Positions 37,086 to 45,911 of a stretch of DNA of 64,000 nucleotides are shown one piece after another. The position numbers were made by a program, and so were the translations under genes. The notes under the pieces are model-generated. The model was not told the origin of the DNA. It searched no databases and saw only the letters and a program-made list of their open reading frames with translations. This DNA comes from Marinobacter salsuginis. GTDB taxonomy: Bacteria; Pseudomonadota; Gammaproteobacteria; Pseudomonadales; Oleiphilaceae. Numbering within the stretch: position 1 is the stretch's first letter; each line of letters starts with the position of its first letter. The DNA lies in NCBI RefSeq assembly GCF_009617755.1, contig NZ_BGZH01000001.1, positions 868,001 through 932,000 of the forward strand. The letters are read 5' to 3'.

Positions 37086-37988
37086 CTACAACTGATCGAG
37101 GGAGGCCTTCAGGGTCTCCCCGATCCTTGCATTCAACTTCAGATGCACCAGATCCTCGGCCCGTGTCCGCCCAAGATTCAGTGTGGCAATGGGCTTGTTC
37201 CACTCATTGGCGTACCGGCAGAAACGGAAGCCGGAATACACCATCAACGACGAACCGATCACCAGAAGGCCATCACTGGCTTTCAGCGTATCCAGGGCCG
37301 AGTACACCCGGTCTTTCGGAACGAAGTCACCGAAGAACACCACATCCGGCTTAAGAATCCCCTCGCATTTCGGACAGTCCGCCAGCCGGAAATCCTCGAA
37401 ATCGACATCCAGATCGGCATCACCGTCCGGCGCTGTCTCGGCCGTGTATTTCTGGAAGCCCGGGTTCAGATCGGCGCAGCGATCGTGCACCTCATCCCGC
37501 GGGCAACGGTAGCCGCAACTCATGCACACAACCTCATCGGCCCGCCCGTGCAAATCCGTTACCGCCCGGGTACCCGCCTTCTGGTGAAGCCGGTCGACAT
37601 TCTGGGTAACCACCAGGCTGCTGTGGTTCAGCAGTTCGAGATCGGAGATGTAATGATGAGAGGGATTGGGCCTGGCGTTGCGCATCACCGGCCAGCCAAT
37701 CAGACTTCGGCCCCAGTAGCGCTGGCGCGTGTAAAAGTCTTCCATGAACGCCTTGTGCTGAACCGGCTGCTTGCGCTTCCAGGCGCCATCGCCATCCCGG
37801 TAATCCGGGATGCCCGAATCGGTACTGACCCCGGCACCGGTCAGAATCAGCAAGCGGGGGTAGCGATGGATAAACTCCGCCAGCAATGCCCCGGCCTCCT
37901 CCGGCTTATGCAAAACCGGCGGCTGCTCCGGCTCGGGCAGACGCTGGCTGGAACTGAAAGGTCGGCTACGGTGCGTGGTCAAAGACAT
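37086..37988 (-). CDS. SIR2-family NAD-dependent protein deacylase
   Basis: 300 residues. Sirtuin motifs are complete: LTGAGVSTDSGIPDYR (NAD pocket), VTQNVDRLHQKAG (catalytic QNVD), the active histidine in DLHGR, the zinc cysteines C-x2-C (VCMSCGYRC) and C-x2-C (DCPKCEG), VVFFGDFVP, and VIGSSLMVYSGF. The long Zn-module insert and the SIPDYR type suggest the class II/SIRT4-like group rather than CobB. It removes acyl groups from protein lysines using NAD+. It overlaps nothing and converges on the broken NSS gene with a 6-bp gap. Confidence 0.93.
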   Translation of the reverse strand: MSLTTHRSRPFSSSQRLPEPEQPPVLHKPEEAGALLAEFIHRYPRLLILTGAGVSTDSGIPDYRDGDGAWKRKQPVQHKAFMEDFYTRQRYWGRSLIGWPVMRNARPNPSHHYISDLELLNHSSLVVTQNVDRLHQKAGTRAVTDLHGRADEVVCMSCGYRCPRDEVHDRCADLNPGFQKYTAETAPDGDADLDVDFEDFRLADCPKCEGILKPDVVFFGDFVPKDRVYSALDTLKASDGLLVIGSSLMVYSGFRFCRYANEWNKPIATLNLGRTRAEDLVHLKLNARIGETLKASLDQL

Positions 37989-38002
37989 ACAGACTCCGGT
38001 TT

Positions 38003-38734
38003 TCAGCCCGGCTTGCGAGCCACATACACGGTGTTAAACGATTCCCTGTTCTGAAATGGATTGAAAAAGGATACGACATGGCAAGCCACATCGGTGAACA
38101 CTTCGTTGAGAACGGCCATGAACTCGTCATCCTCACCCTCGTTCGACCACATGGCAAACACGCCCCGGGGCTTCAGTTGCCGGGCCATCAGGCGCAAATT
38201 GTTGGCGGTGTAAAAGCTGGCGCTTGAATCGTGAAGCAGCGCCCGGGGTGAATGGTCGATGTCCAGGAGGATGGCATCAAATTGTTTGCCGGGGTTCTCA
38301 GGATCGAAACCACCAACCTCTGGATCGGTAACCGCAAGGTCGAAGAAGCTGCCATGAACGTAGCGGTTCCTCGGATCGGCATTCAGGTTTTTACCCAGGG
38401 GGACCAGTTCCTGCTGATGCCAGCCGATGACTGGCTCCAGGTACTCAACTACGAGCAACTCGGCAACCCGCTCATGCCTGAGCGCGGCCACGGCGGTGTA
38501 ACCCAGGCCCAGGCCACCGACCACCACATTCAGGTCGTCACCCTCGGTTTCGCCAAGTCCGATATCCGAGAGGGCTACTTCAGCATCCACGAACATGCTG
38601 GACATCAGGAATTCCTCGCCCAGCTTCACCTCGTAGATATCCCGGTCACCAATAGCAGGAATCCGGCGCCGGCGAAGCGTGATCTCACCGATCACCGAAG
38701 GCTGGCTGTCAATTTGCTCGAAAAGCAGTCCCAT
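38003..38734 (-). CDS. Spermidine synthase-like SAM-dependent protein
   Basis: 243 residues. It has the Rossmann core of spermidine synthases and methyltransferases: VVVGGLGLGYTAVAALRH, VVEYLEPVIGWHQ and DAILLDIDHSPRALLH. Full aminopropyltransferase active-site motifs (such as the conserved GGGDG and the second catalytic Asp-rich loop) are altered, so it may be a methyltransferase or an inactive relative. It is 15 bp from the sirtuin start on the same strand, and both may share a transcript. The substrate is unknown. Confidence 0.82.
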   Translation of the reverse strand: MGLLFEQIDSQPSVIGEITLRRRRIPAIGDRDIYEVKLGEEFLMSSMFVDAEVALSDIGLGETEGDDLNVVVGGLGLGYTAVAALRHERVAELLVVEYLEPVIGWHQQELVPLGKNLNADPRNRYVHGSFFDLAVTDPEVGGFDPENPGKQFDAILLDIDHSPRALLHDSSASFYTANNLRLMARQLKPRGVFAMWSNEGEDDEFMAVLNEVFTDVACHVVSFFNPFQNRESFNTVYVARKPG

Positions 38735-38820
38735 TTGCTCTGACTCTTCTGGTTGATCTGGTTTGCAACTATGCCGTTATATCCGAGTTAACCGCCCGGG
38801 CCTTAGGATCCGTGCATTCG

Positions 38821-38926
38821 CCGGTGGGCAGGGCTTTCCAAAACACGCTCCTTGCGGCACATCCATGTGACGCTTGGGCTCCGCCATCCATGGCTCCGCA
38901 CAGTTTTGGAAAGCCCTGCCCACCGG
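38821..38926. repeat. Long palindromic repeat element, copy 4
   Basis: 24-base arms (38821-38844 and 38903-38926) are perfect reverse complements. The core reads CACGCTCCTTGCGGC, hairpin ACATCCATGT, GACGCTTGG, hairpin GGCTCCGCCATCCATGGCTC and CGCACAG. It starts 87 bp upstream of the spermidine-synthase-like gene and ends nine bases past the DUF1415 stop codon. Copy 5, with nearly the same core in reverse orientation, lies on the other side of the DUF1415 gene. Confidence 0.88.
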
Positions 38927-38935
38927 CTCCTGATC

Positions 38936-39499
38936 CTACTCCCCTGTTTCCGGCGAGTTCTCCACGCAGCTAACGAGGATTTTCCGCATCCTCTCCGCTC
39001 CCAGTTTCTCCATCAACTCGATGTTTCTTTGGGGTATAGCATCCACATCAGGATAACTATTAATCGCCGCTTCCAGGCTGGCTTCCCTTAGCAGATGCAA
39101 CATCGGAAACGGTGAACGATTGGTGTAGTTCTCCGCCGCATCGGGCTCTGTGCCCTCAAACTGGTAGTCTGGATGGAAACTGGCAATCTGGTACACGCCT
39201 TCCATATCCAGGTACGACAACAAACCATCGGCGGCATCGAGAAACTCATTGTAGGGCCCGAAGTCCTGCAATACACCCGGGTGAATCAACAGTGTGGTTT
39301 CAATCTCAGGCTCCTCTTCCAAGCGCTGAAGCTCCGAGTGCAGGGCCTGTAACAGCTCGTCTTCCGTTTCGGCTTCCGACACTACAAACCGAACCCGGTT
39401 CCGGACCAGTTCCCGCTTGGCGAACGGGCACAGGTTGTAGCCGACGACAACGTCTTCGACCCATTTACGGCTTGAAGCGATAATTTCGGTCTCGCCCAT
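38936..39499 (-). CDS. DUF1415 protein
   Basis: 187 residues. DUF1415 features are WVEDVVVGYNLCPFAKRELV, TTLLIHPGVLQDFGPYNEFLD, DMEGVYQIASFHPDYQFEGT and NYTNRSPFPMLHLLREASLE. The CPFA and HPDYQF motifs are strongly conserved in the family, whose function is unknown. It is bracketed by two inverted palindromic repeats (38821-38926 and 39544-39634), each within about 45 bp of the gene. Confidence 0.93.
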   Translation of the reverse strand: MGETEIIASSRKWVEDVVVGYNLCPFAKRELVRNRVRFVVSEAETEDELLQALHSELQRLEEEPEIETTLLIHPGVLQDFGPYNEFLDAADGLLSYLDMEGVYQIASFHPDYQFEGTEPDAAENYTNRSPFPMLHLLREASLEAAINSYPDVDAIPQRNIELMEKLGAERMRKILVSCVENSPETGE

Positions 39500-39543
39500 A
39501 TTTTTTCCTTTGTTAGTGAAGGCCGCTCAGAGGCACGCGCGGG

Positions 39544-39634
39544 CGGGTGGGTAGGCCTTTCCAAAACTGTGCGGAGCCCAAGCGCCCCAGGGATGGGCCG
39601 CAAGGAGCGTGTTTTGGAAAGGCCTACCCACCCG
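39544..39634. repeat. Long palindromic repeat element, copy 5 (shortest)
   Basis: 24-base arms (39544-39567 and 39611-39634) are perfect reverse complements. Read on the minus strand the core is CACGCTCCTTGCGGC, hairpin CCATCCCTGG, GGCGCTTGGG, CTCCGCACAG. It equals copy 4 except that the second hairpin is missing and the first hairpin has a compensated sequence. It lies between ybiT (stop 33 bp away) and the DUF1415 start. Confidence 0.88.
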
Positions 39635-39666
39635 TACGCAAACTCCCAAAGCCCGAATCAATAAGC

Positions 39667-41253
39667 TTAGAGGTACCCCTGGCTCCGAAGATAATCATCA
39701 TAAGAGCCACTGAAGTCAGTCACCCCATCAGCCTTGAGCTCAATAATCCGGGTCGCAAGGGAAGACACAAACTCCCGATCATGGCTAACGAAAATCAGTG
39801 TACCCGGATAGTTCTCCAGCGCCAGGTTCAGCGCCTCAATGGACTCCATATCCAGGTGGTTCGTGGGCTCATCCATCAGCATCACATTCGGTTTCTGCAG
39901 AATCAGCTTGCCGAACAGCATCCGCCCCTGCTCGCCGCCCGAGATCACCCGCACCGATTTGCCGATATCGTCCCCGGAAAACAGCATGCGCCCCAGGGTG
40001 CCGCGCACCAGCTGTTCGCCACCCTTGGTCCATTGGGCCATCCAGTCGGTCAGGGTTTCATCCTCGGCAAAGTCTGCAGTGTGGTCCTGGGCGAAGTAGC
40101 CCACTTCCGCACTGTCCGTCCATTTCACCTCGCCGCTGTCCGGGGTATAGGCGCCTGCCAGACATTGCAGCAATGTGGTTTTTCCGATGCCGTTGGGACC
40201 GATGATAGCGATGCGTTCGCCGGCCTCCACCTGCAGGTTCAGGTTCTTGAACAACGGCTTGTCGTCGAAGCCTTTGGTCATGTTTTTCAAAGTCACAGCC
40301 TGGCGGTGCAGCTTCTTGCCCTGCTCGAACCGGATAAACGGGCTCACCCGGCTTGAGGGCTTCACCTCTTCCAGCTGGATCTTGTCGATCTGGCGAGCGC
40401 GGGAGGTGGCCTGTTTGGCCTTGGAGGCGTTGGCGGAGAAGCGGCTGACGAACTGCTGCAGCTCGGCAATCTGGGCCTTCTTCTTGGCGTTGTCCGCCAG
40501 CATGCGCTCGCGGGCCTGGGTGGCGGCGGTCATGTACTCGTCGTAGTTGCCCGGGAACAGGCGCAGCTCGCCATAGTCCAGGTCCGCCATGTGGGTGCAC
40601 ACGCTATTCAGGAAGTGGCGGTCGTGGGAAATGATGATCATGGTGCTGTTACGGGCCACCAGGATGTTTTCCAGCCAGCGGATGGTGTTGATGTCCAGGT
40701 GGTTGGTGGGCTCGTCCAGCAGCAGCACGTCCGGATCGGAAAACAGGGCCTGAGCCAGCAGTACACGTAACTTCCAGCCCGGCGCGAGGGCACTCATGGG
40801 GCCGTCGTGCTGCTCCAGCGGGATATCCAGACCCAGCAGCAGTTCCCCGGCCCGGGCATCGGCGGTATAGCCGTCCATTTCGGCGAACTGCACTTCCAGG
40901 TCCGCCACGGCCATGCCGTCTTCCTCGCTCATTTCCGCCAGGGAATAGATGCGGTCCCGTTCCTTCTTGACGTTCCAGAGTTCCTCGTGCCCCATGATCA
41001 CGGTATCAATGACCGAGCAATCCTCGTAGGCAAACTGGTCCTGTCGCAGTTTACCAAGACGGGTGTTGGGCTCCAGCATGACCTGCCCGGCGGATGGCTC
41101 CAGGTCGCCACCCAGGATTTTCATCAGTGTGGACTTGCCACAGCCGTTGGCCCCGATCAGGCCATAGCGGTTGCCGTTACCGAATTTGGCGGAGACGTTT
41201 TCAAACAGGGGCTTAGCCCCGAATTGCATGGTGATATTGGCAGTGGAGATCAA
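39667..41253 (-). CDS. ybiT: ABC-F ATPase YbiT
   Basis: 528 residues from a TTG at 41253, chosen because [20 protein letters not shown] aligns with the E. coli YbiT N-terminus and the length matches (530); the longer frame upstream is unlike the family. Two ATPase halves have Walker [10 protein letters not shown] and GPNGIGKTT, signature motifs, and Walker B/D-loop [11 protein letters not shown] and [10 protein letters not shown]. The linker carries [16 protein letters not shown] and [18 protein letters not shown] proteins bind the ribosomal E site and tune translation; YbiT is a non-resistance type. The ribosome site is weak. Confidence 0.94.
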   Translation of the reverse strand: MISTANITMQFGAKPLFENVSAKFGNGNRYGLIGANGCGKSTLMKILGGDLEPSAGQVMLEPNTRLGKLRQDQFAYEDCSVIDTVIMGHEELWNVKKERDRIYSLAEMSEEDGMAVADLEVQFAEMDGYTADARAGELLLGLDIPLEQHDGPMSALAPGWKLRVLLAQALFSDPDVLLLDEPTNHLDINTIRWLENILVARNSTMIIISHDRHFLNSVCTHMADLDYGELRLFPGNYDEYMTAATQARERMLADNAKKKAQIAELQQFVSRFSANASKAKQATSRARQIDKIQLEEVKPSSRVSPFIRFEQGKKLHRQAVTLKNMTKGFDDKPLFKNLNLQVEAGERIAIIGPNGIGKTTLLQCLAGAYTPDSGEVKWTDSAEVGYFAQDHTADFAEDETLTDWMAQWTKGGEQLVRGTLGRMLFSGDDIGKSVRVISGGEQGRMLFGKLILQKPNVMLMDEPTNHLDMESIEALNLALENYPGTLIFVSHDREFVSSLATRIIELKADGVTDFSGSYDDYLRSQGYL

Positions 41254-41435
41254 GAAAAAAACCTGTCGATGTGGGGCCGGGCGAACGCCGGCGAAAAGAA
41301 AGCCGGCATTGTACAGGTTTGCCCGTTGGACTGTGAGGCCGCAGAAACACGGATAAAAAGGCTTGCCTCCGGCGAGCTGTGCGGGCAGCATTCCCGTTCT
41401 GATGTACCCATTCATCCGACACAAGGACATTGATC

Positions 41436-41714
41436 ATGGCACAGGCAACAGCGCGCCACATTCTGGTAGAAAGCGAAGCAAAATGTGAAGAACTGAAGAA
41501 GGCGATTGAAGGCGGTCAGGACTTTGCCGAAGTGGCAAAGCAGCACTCCTCATGCCCCTCCGGCCGCAATGGCGGCGACCTGGGCTCCTTCGGCCCGGGC
41601 CAGATGGTGCCGGAGTTCGACAAGGCGGTGTTCAACAGCGAACTGAACACGGTTATCGGTCCGGTCAAGACCCAGTTTGGCTATCACCTGCTGGAAGTAA
41701 CCAGCCGTAGCTGA
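41436..41714 (+). CDS. ppiC: PpiC-type parvulin peptidyl-prolyl isomerase
   Basis: 92 residues from ATG 41436 (AGGACA upstream). The single parvulin domain is complete: ARHILVESEAKCEELKKAI, SSCPSGRNGGDLGSFGPGQM, VPEFDKAVFN and VIGPVKTQFGYHLLEV. It has no signal peptide, so it acts in the cytoplasm as a folding helper that isomerises prolyl bonds. It is divergent from ybiT and its stop overlaps the start of the VanZ-like gene by one base (TGATG). Confidence 0.95.
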   Translation: MAQATARHILVESEAKCEELKKAIEGGQDFAEVAKQHSSCPSGRNGGDLGSFGPGQMVPEFDKAVFNSELNTVIGPVKTQFGYHLLEVTSRS

Positions 41715-42664
41715 TGATTCCTGGTTTCATACCGGGAATACCAACCATCGGCCGGCAACTGCCGTTGCTGGCCGGTGCTGCTTCTCTGCTGATAGCACCT
41801 TTCCTTTTTGTTGGCGGGCCTGACTGGGCTTCGGGGCCACTTCTAAAATCGGTCTGGAACCTGGGCCACATCCTTCTGTTTGCTCTTCTCACTCTGGCGG
41901 TCCGACCCTGGCAATGGCTGGGCGGTTGGCGTCTGTGGCTGGTTGTGACTACCGTATTGCTGGCTGTCGGAACTGGAATCGAGCTGATACAGGGCGAGTA
42001 TAACCGCGACCTGGACGGGCGGGATCTGCTGCGCAACCTCATTGGCGGTTGGTTGATTATCGCCTGGCGTCCAGTGTTTCTGCCGGGAACACGGGCTTCT
42101 GCCCGCCAGTGTCTACTCGCGGCAACAGCCACCCTGCTATTGTGTTTTGAATTGGTAGGCACCGGCATCGTGGCTGCCAGACAATGGCAGATCCATCATC
42201 AGCTTCCCCAGCTTTACGACTTCAGTCATCAGAACCCGGAGCCCTTCTGGTCTGGCAATCCGGCAGTCTCTGGCAGCCATTCGGTCAATCACCCTCACAG
42301 CCTGAAGCTTTCTCTGGGCACGGAAACCTACTCGGGTATCTCGCTCGATAACCTGCCGTCCGACTGGCGGGGTTTCGAGAGGCTGGTCGTAACGATGTTC
42401 AACCCCTCGACGGAACCACTAGCACTGACGCTCCGAATCAATGACGTCGCCCACGACCGTAGTGAACATGCCTACAATGACCGCTACAACACTCGCCTGA
42501 TCCTTGAGCCTGGCTTCAACACGTTTACCCGGAATCTGGCTGATATTGAAAACGCACCAGCCGACCGAACCATGGATATGTCGCAGATCAGGCGTATGGG
42601 ACTCTTTGCCGTTCGCCTGCCCGAGCCGCGCACTGTTTATCTGTCAGACCTGCGGCTGGATTAA
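41714..42664 (+). CDS. VanZ-like membrane protein with C-terminal domain
   Basis: 316 residues. The N-terminal ~130 residues are VanZ-like, with four helices and the segments VWNLGHILLFALLTLAVRPW and GTGIELIQGEYNRDLDGRDLLRNLIGG, split at the charged turn. A fifth helix (LLAATATLLLCFELVGTG) leads to a ~140-residue exported domain with beta character (LSLGTETYSGISLDNLPSDW, GFERLVVTMFNPS) resembling a carbohydrate-binding sandwich. Function unknown. It is coupled to ppiC and converges on the M24 gene with a 4-bp overlap. Confidence 0.83.
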   Translation: MIPGFIPGIPTIGRQLPLLAGAASLLIAPFLFVGGPDWASGPLLKSVWNLGHILLFALLTLAVRPWQWLGGWRLWLVVTTVLLAVGTGIELIQGEYNRDLDGRDLLRNLIGGWLIIAWRPVFLPGTRASARQCLLAATATLLLCFELVGTGIVAARQWQIHHQLPQLYDFSHQNPEPFWSGNPAVSGSHSVNHPHSLKLSLGTETYSGISLDNLPSDWRGFERLVVTMFNPSTEPLALTLRINDVAHDRSEHAYNDRYNTRLILEPGFNTFTRNLADIENAPADRTMDMSQIRRMGLFAVRLPEPRTVYLSDLRLD

Positions 42665-43842
42665 CCAAGCGTCCAGGGGTTATCCGTGATCGGTTCCGCA
42701 CCATCTTCGGTAACCAGAATGGTTTCACTACACCCAATGCCCCACTGCCCCGGGATGCGCAAGCAGATGGGAAGATGGAAGACCATGCCGGGTCGGAACT
42801 CCATGTTGCCGCCCCTGGCTATAAAGCCCGAGCCCTCTACCCAGGAGGGTGGGAATTGTGCACCCACCGTGTAGCCGAAGACTCCGGAGAAGAACACCTT
42901 GCCGGCCAGTGGCTGGAGTGCTCTCTCTGCGTCCTGGGCGGCCTGATCGAAGGTGACCCCCGGGCGAACCGACGCCAGCAGGGTGTCGACAACCCGCCGA
43001 CAGCCGTCATGTACCTTTCTCATTTCAGAAGAGGGTTCTGCCCCGGCCACGACAGTCTGCATCATCGGGGCGGTGTAGCGGTGCCAGGCTGATCCGAATT
43101 CCAGAAACACCGGATCGCCTTCCTGCACCACCGTACGCTTGTGATTGCAGTGGATTACGCTGCTTCGACGCCCGGTCACGACAATCGGCTGCATACTCAT
43201 AAACTCACTGCCAGCCTCCAACAATGCCCGGGCACCTTCGGCGGCGATGTCATTGTCAGTGACACCCGGCTGGACCGCGGCCACGGCCGCCCTGAGACCT
43301 TCGGCGGTGATCCGCGCGCTTTCCCGCAAAGAACGGATTTCGGCATCCGACTTCACGATCCGGATCTGTTTCAACAGACCGCCGTTGTTCAGAAATCGAA
43401 CGCTTGCCATTCGTGCCTTCAGGCTTTCCAGCACGCCATGGCGCAGGGACCCGTGCCAGGCATCAATGCCCACCGTTTCCACGCCGTCGTTAAGAGCCTG
43501 GACCAGCGGTTCGAGCACTTCACCGATGCCTTCCCAGCGGTAGCCGCTGACCCGGGCAACCCGGGTGGTCACCATGGCTGGCCCCATTTCAATGGAAGGC
43601 ACCTGCAACAGAAGGTCCTCCTGGGTAACCACCAGGGCCACATGCACAGACACCTCAAAGGTGCTGTAACCGGTCAGGTAAAAAATGTCGGAAGGATCAG
43701 TCAGCAGCAGCGCACCAAAATCCTCCCGGGCCATCCTGTCCCGGACACGGGCCAGACGCTCCGCAAGTTCCTGCTCTGGAAACGGACATTCCACCCCCCT
43801 CAATTGTGAGGACAAGGCTTTCTGATAGGCGTTGAAATCCAT
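42661..43842 (-). CDS. M24-family hydrolase, creatinase/ectoine hydrolase-like
   Basis: 393 residues from ATG 43842 (AGGAG upstream). The N-terminal creatinase domain (DFGALLLTDPSDIFYLTGYS) and C-terminal pita-bread fold are both present. The usual metal ligands are not: where aminopeptidases have DxG...SD it reads LEFGSAWHRYTAPMMQT, and the later region reads GYTVGAQFPPSW and GMVFHLPICL, with only SETILV resembling a normal ligand motif. This pattern fits metal-free creatinase or DoeA-type amidohydrolases rather than proline peptidase. Substrate unknown; ectoine is plausible in a marine bacterium. Confidence 0.8.
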   Translation of the reverse strand: MDFNAYQKALSSQLRGVECPFPEQELAERLARVRDRMAREDFGALLLTDPSDIFYLTGYSTFEVSVHVALVVTQEDLLLQVPSIEMGPAMVTTRVARVSGYRWEGIGEVLEPLVQALNDGVETVGIDAWHGSLRHGVLESLKARMASVRFLNNGGLLKQIRIVKSDAEIRSLRESARITAEGLRAAVAAVQPGVTDNDIAAEGARALLEAGSEFMSMQPIVVTGRRSSVIHCNHKRTVVQEGDPVFLEFGSAWHRYTAPMMQTVVAGAEPSSEMRKVHDGCRRVVDTLLASVRPGVTFDQAAQDAERALQPLAGKVFFSGVFGYTVGAQFPPSWVEGSGFIARGGNMEFRPGMVFHLPICLRIPGQWGIGCSETILVTEDGAEPITDNPWTLG

Positions 43843-43939
43843 AACGGCACTCCTCACTGGCATATACTAGGGAGATTGGACCCTATTCCAGCTTTGCACA
43901 AATCCCACTCACCGAATAATTCATCAATCGGGAGACCCC

Positions 43940-45019
43940 ATGGGCCGCAAGCAACAGAGCGATGGTGCTGTCCAGGTCAGCGTCGAGTTGGGCGCCCTGA
44001 CCAGCGTTACCAGCGATCCGCAAGTGGCAGTGCGTGCAGGGCCCGTAGTCGCGTCCCTCGTGAACGGTGTTTGCGGTGACCCTTTGTTGCAGCTCAGGCT
44101 TCTGCATCAAGCCCGCAGTCTTCTGTTTGATCTGGGCGATACCGGGCGCATGCCACTCCGGTCTGCGCACCAGGTGAGTGACGTTTTCATCAGTCATTGC
44201 CACGCCGACCATATCGGGGGGTTCATGTGGTTTCTTCGCAGCCGGATCGGTCACTTCCCGCCCTGCCGGCTGTTCGGACCACCAGGGTTGGTGCGGCACA
44301 TCACCGGATTGATCAGCGGTATTCTGTGGGATCGCGTGGAGGATCGGGGCCCGAGATTCGTGGTTCACGAATGGCACGGCGACCACCTGAAGCGCTGGAG
44401 AATAACCGCCGGCGACAGCACGCCCACGGTGCTGGAAGACCAGCCCACCTCTGGCGATGTGCTGCTCCGGGAACCGGAATTCCAGGTTCGTGCTGCCATG
44501 CTGGACCACGGCACGCCTGTTCTGGCTTTCGCCCTGGAACCCTTCGGCAAACTGCAGGTGCGCAATGACCGGTTGCGGGCTGAAGGCCTGAAACCCGGCC
44601 CCTGGCTACACGACCTGAAAATGGCCGTGCTGCGCCAGCGGCCGGATAAACTGATCTCACCCGACGCCAGATGCACCTATCGCGCTGAGGATCTGGCCCG
44701 CAACCTCCTGATTCAGGCGCCGGGGGAAAAAATCGCCTACGGCACGGATTTCGCCGACACCCCTGATAACATCGGGAAAATGACGAATCTGGCCCAGGGG
44801 GCCCACACGCTGTTCTGTGAGGCCTCCTTCATGGCGGTGGACGAGGATCAGGCCCGGCGAACGCATCACCTTACCACCAGGGCGTGTGCCGACATCGCCA
44901 ACGCGGCGAACGTTCGGCAACTGATTGCATTCCACTTTTCCCATCGCTATGAGCGCAAACGGGACGACGTCTACAGGGAGCTTGCAGGATTCACTGACTG
45001 CCTGGTGATTCCGGACTGA
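43940..45019 (+). CDS. Metallo-beta-lactamase-fold hydrolase (RNase Z-like)
   Basis: 359 residues, start after GGGAGA. The zinc motif HCHADHIGG (in DVFISHCHADHIGGFMWF) marks the MBL fold. LLFDLGDTG and the late IAYGTDFADTPDNI, LFCEASFM and IAFHFSHRYE fit the RNase Z/ElaC-like subgroup, in which the last histidines bind the second zinc. It is longer than the ~305-residue RNase Z and has an altered N-terminus, so tRNA 3' processing is not assured. It is divergent from the M24 gene. Its 3' end overlaps the convergent DUF2059 gene by 29 bp. Confidence 0.85.
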   Translation: MGRKQQSDGAVQVSVELGALTSVTSDPQVAVRAGPVVASLVNGVCGDPLLQLRLLHQARSLLFDLGDTGRMPLRSAHQVSDVFISHCHADHIGGFMWFLRSRIGHFPPCRLFGPPGLVRHITGLISGILWDRVEDRGPRFVVHEWHGDHLKRWRITAGDSTPTVLEDQPTSGDVLLREPEFQVRAAMLDHGTPVLAFALEPFGKLQVRNDRLRAEGLKPGPWLHDLKMAVLRQRPDKLISPDARCTYRAEDLARNLLIQAPGEKIAYGTDFADTPDNIGKMTNLAQGAHTLFCEASFMAVDEDQARRTHHLTTRACADIANAANVRQLIAFHFSHRYERKRDDVYRELAGFTDCLVIPD

Positions 45020-45821
45020 GAAACCGCGACATCTGCTTGCCGATACTCTCCACCGGTTCGGTAATTGCCTGCTGAATGCTGTTGGTCACAACCTTCGAGA
45101 AGGCTGAACCGGCCGGGCTCTCCAGAAACTCCAGGTACAGGCCCATCTCCTGTGCACCGATGTTCTGGTAGGTGTACAGATAGCTGTCGTAAACCTGCTG
45201 ACCAACAACGCCCCTGAGCATGCTGCGCTGGCTTTCAATGCGCTGGCGTAGCTGTTCATAATTGGCCGAGTCACTGCTGAACGCCGCCATCGCAGTTGCC
45301 AGACCGAGCTGGACTGCGATGGTGGTATCTACCGCGCTCTCTGTTGCCCGGGCCGCCCGATCAAACCGATCGAACATGTCCGCTCTGCGGGTGCCTTTGT
45401 ACTGGCTGTTCAGTTCCGCTGCGCTGGCCTGGATTTCCTGCCAGGCAGAGGGCTCGGAAGCCGCAATCTCGGCGGCGGAGATCTTTTTGGCCACGGGGGT
45501 TTCGTACCAGTCATGAACGGCCTGAAGCTGCGAGTCGGTGAGGCTGGTTTGCAGATCGTTAACGATCTGCTTCTCGATGTCCACCGAGTTGAAGCCGCTG
45601 CTGACAATGTTGCCGATGGTATTGGCCATCATCGGAGGGAGCTGACCATTCTGCTTCAGCCCCTCACGGATGCCCTGGCTCATCATCGCCGGGTAGCGGG
45701 CCACAATGTCGTCAACAGGCGATACTGCCAGCACCTCCCGGGCATCCGGCGCCGCCTGGGCAGTGCCGGTCATCAGCAGGGCTGTGACTAAAAGAGGTTT
45801 AATTAGGGGAAATCGCATCAT
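44991..45821 (-). CDS. DUF2059 exported protein
   Basis: 276 residues with a signal peptide (MRFPLIKPLLVTALLMTGTAQA, cleaved near AQA-AP). The segment SLTDSQLQAVHDWYETPVAKKI is the DUF2059 hallmark (helical, with WYxTP), and a related helix AQEMGLYLEFLESPAGSAFS recurs near the C-terminus. It is probably periplasmic; function unknown. Its start region faces the transglycosylase-like gene. Confidence 0.85.
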   Translation of the reverse strand: MMRFPLIKPLLVTALLMTGTAQAAPDAREVLAVSPVDDIVARYPAMMSQGIREGLKQNGQLPPMMANTIGNIVSSGFNSVDIEKQIVNDLQTSLTDSQLQAVHDWYETPVAKKISAAEIAASEPSAWQEIQASAAELNSQYKGTRRADMFDRFDRAARATESAVDTTIAVQLGLATAMAAFSSDSANYEQLRQRIESQRSMLRGVVGQQVYDSYLYTYQNIGAQEMGLYLEFLESPAGSAFSKVVTNSIQQAITEPVESIGKQMSRFLSPESPGSQ

Positions 45822-45911
45822 TTACCTATCATCCAGAACGTGTCGTTGATTCCCTTATGCCATGGGTGTGATGCGTGCGGCAAGCAATCCCGGGGGGCCG
45901 GAGATGACGGT

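Noticed and set aside
37143..38054. 303-residue plus-strand frame opposite the sirtuin gene
   Set aside because: Sirtuin motifs on the minus strand are complete, so the plus frame is a by-product of GC-rich codon use.
41254..41430. N-terminal extension of ybiT by 59 residues
   Set aside because: The extension has no similarity to YbiT and crosses the promoter region shared with ppiC; the TTG at 41253 restores the family N-terminus and length.
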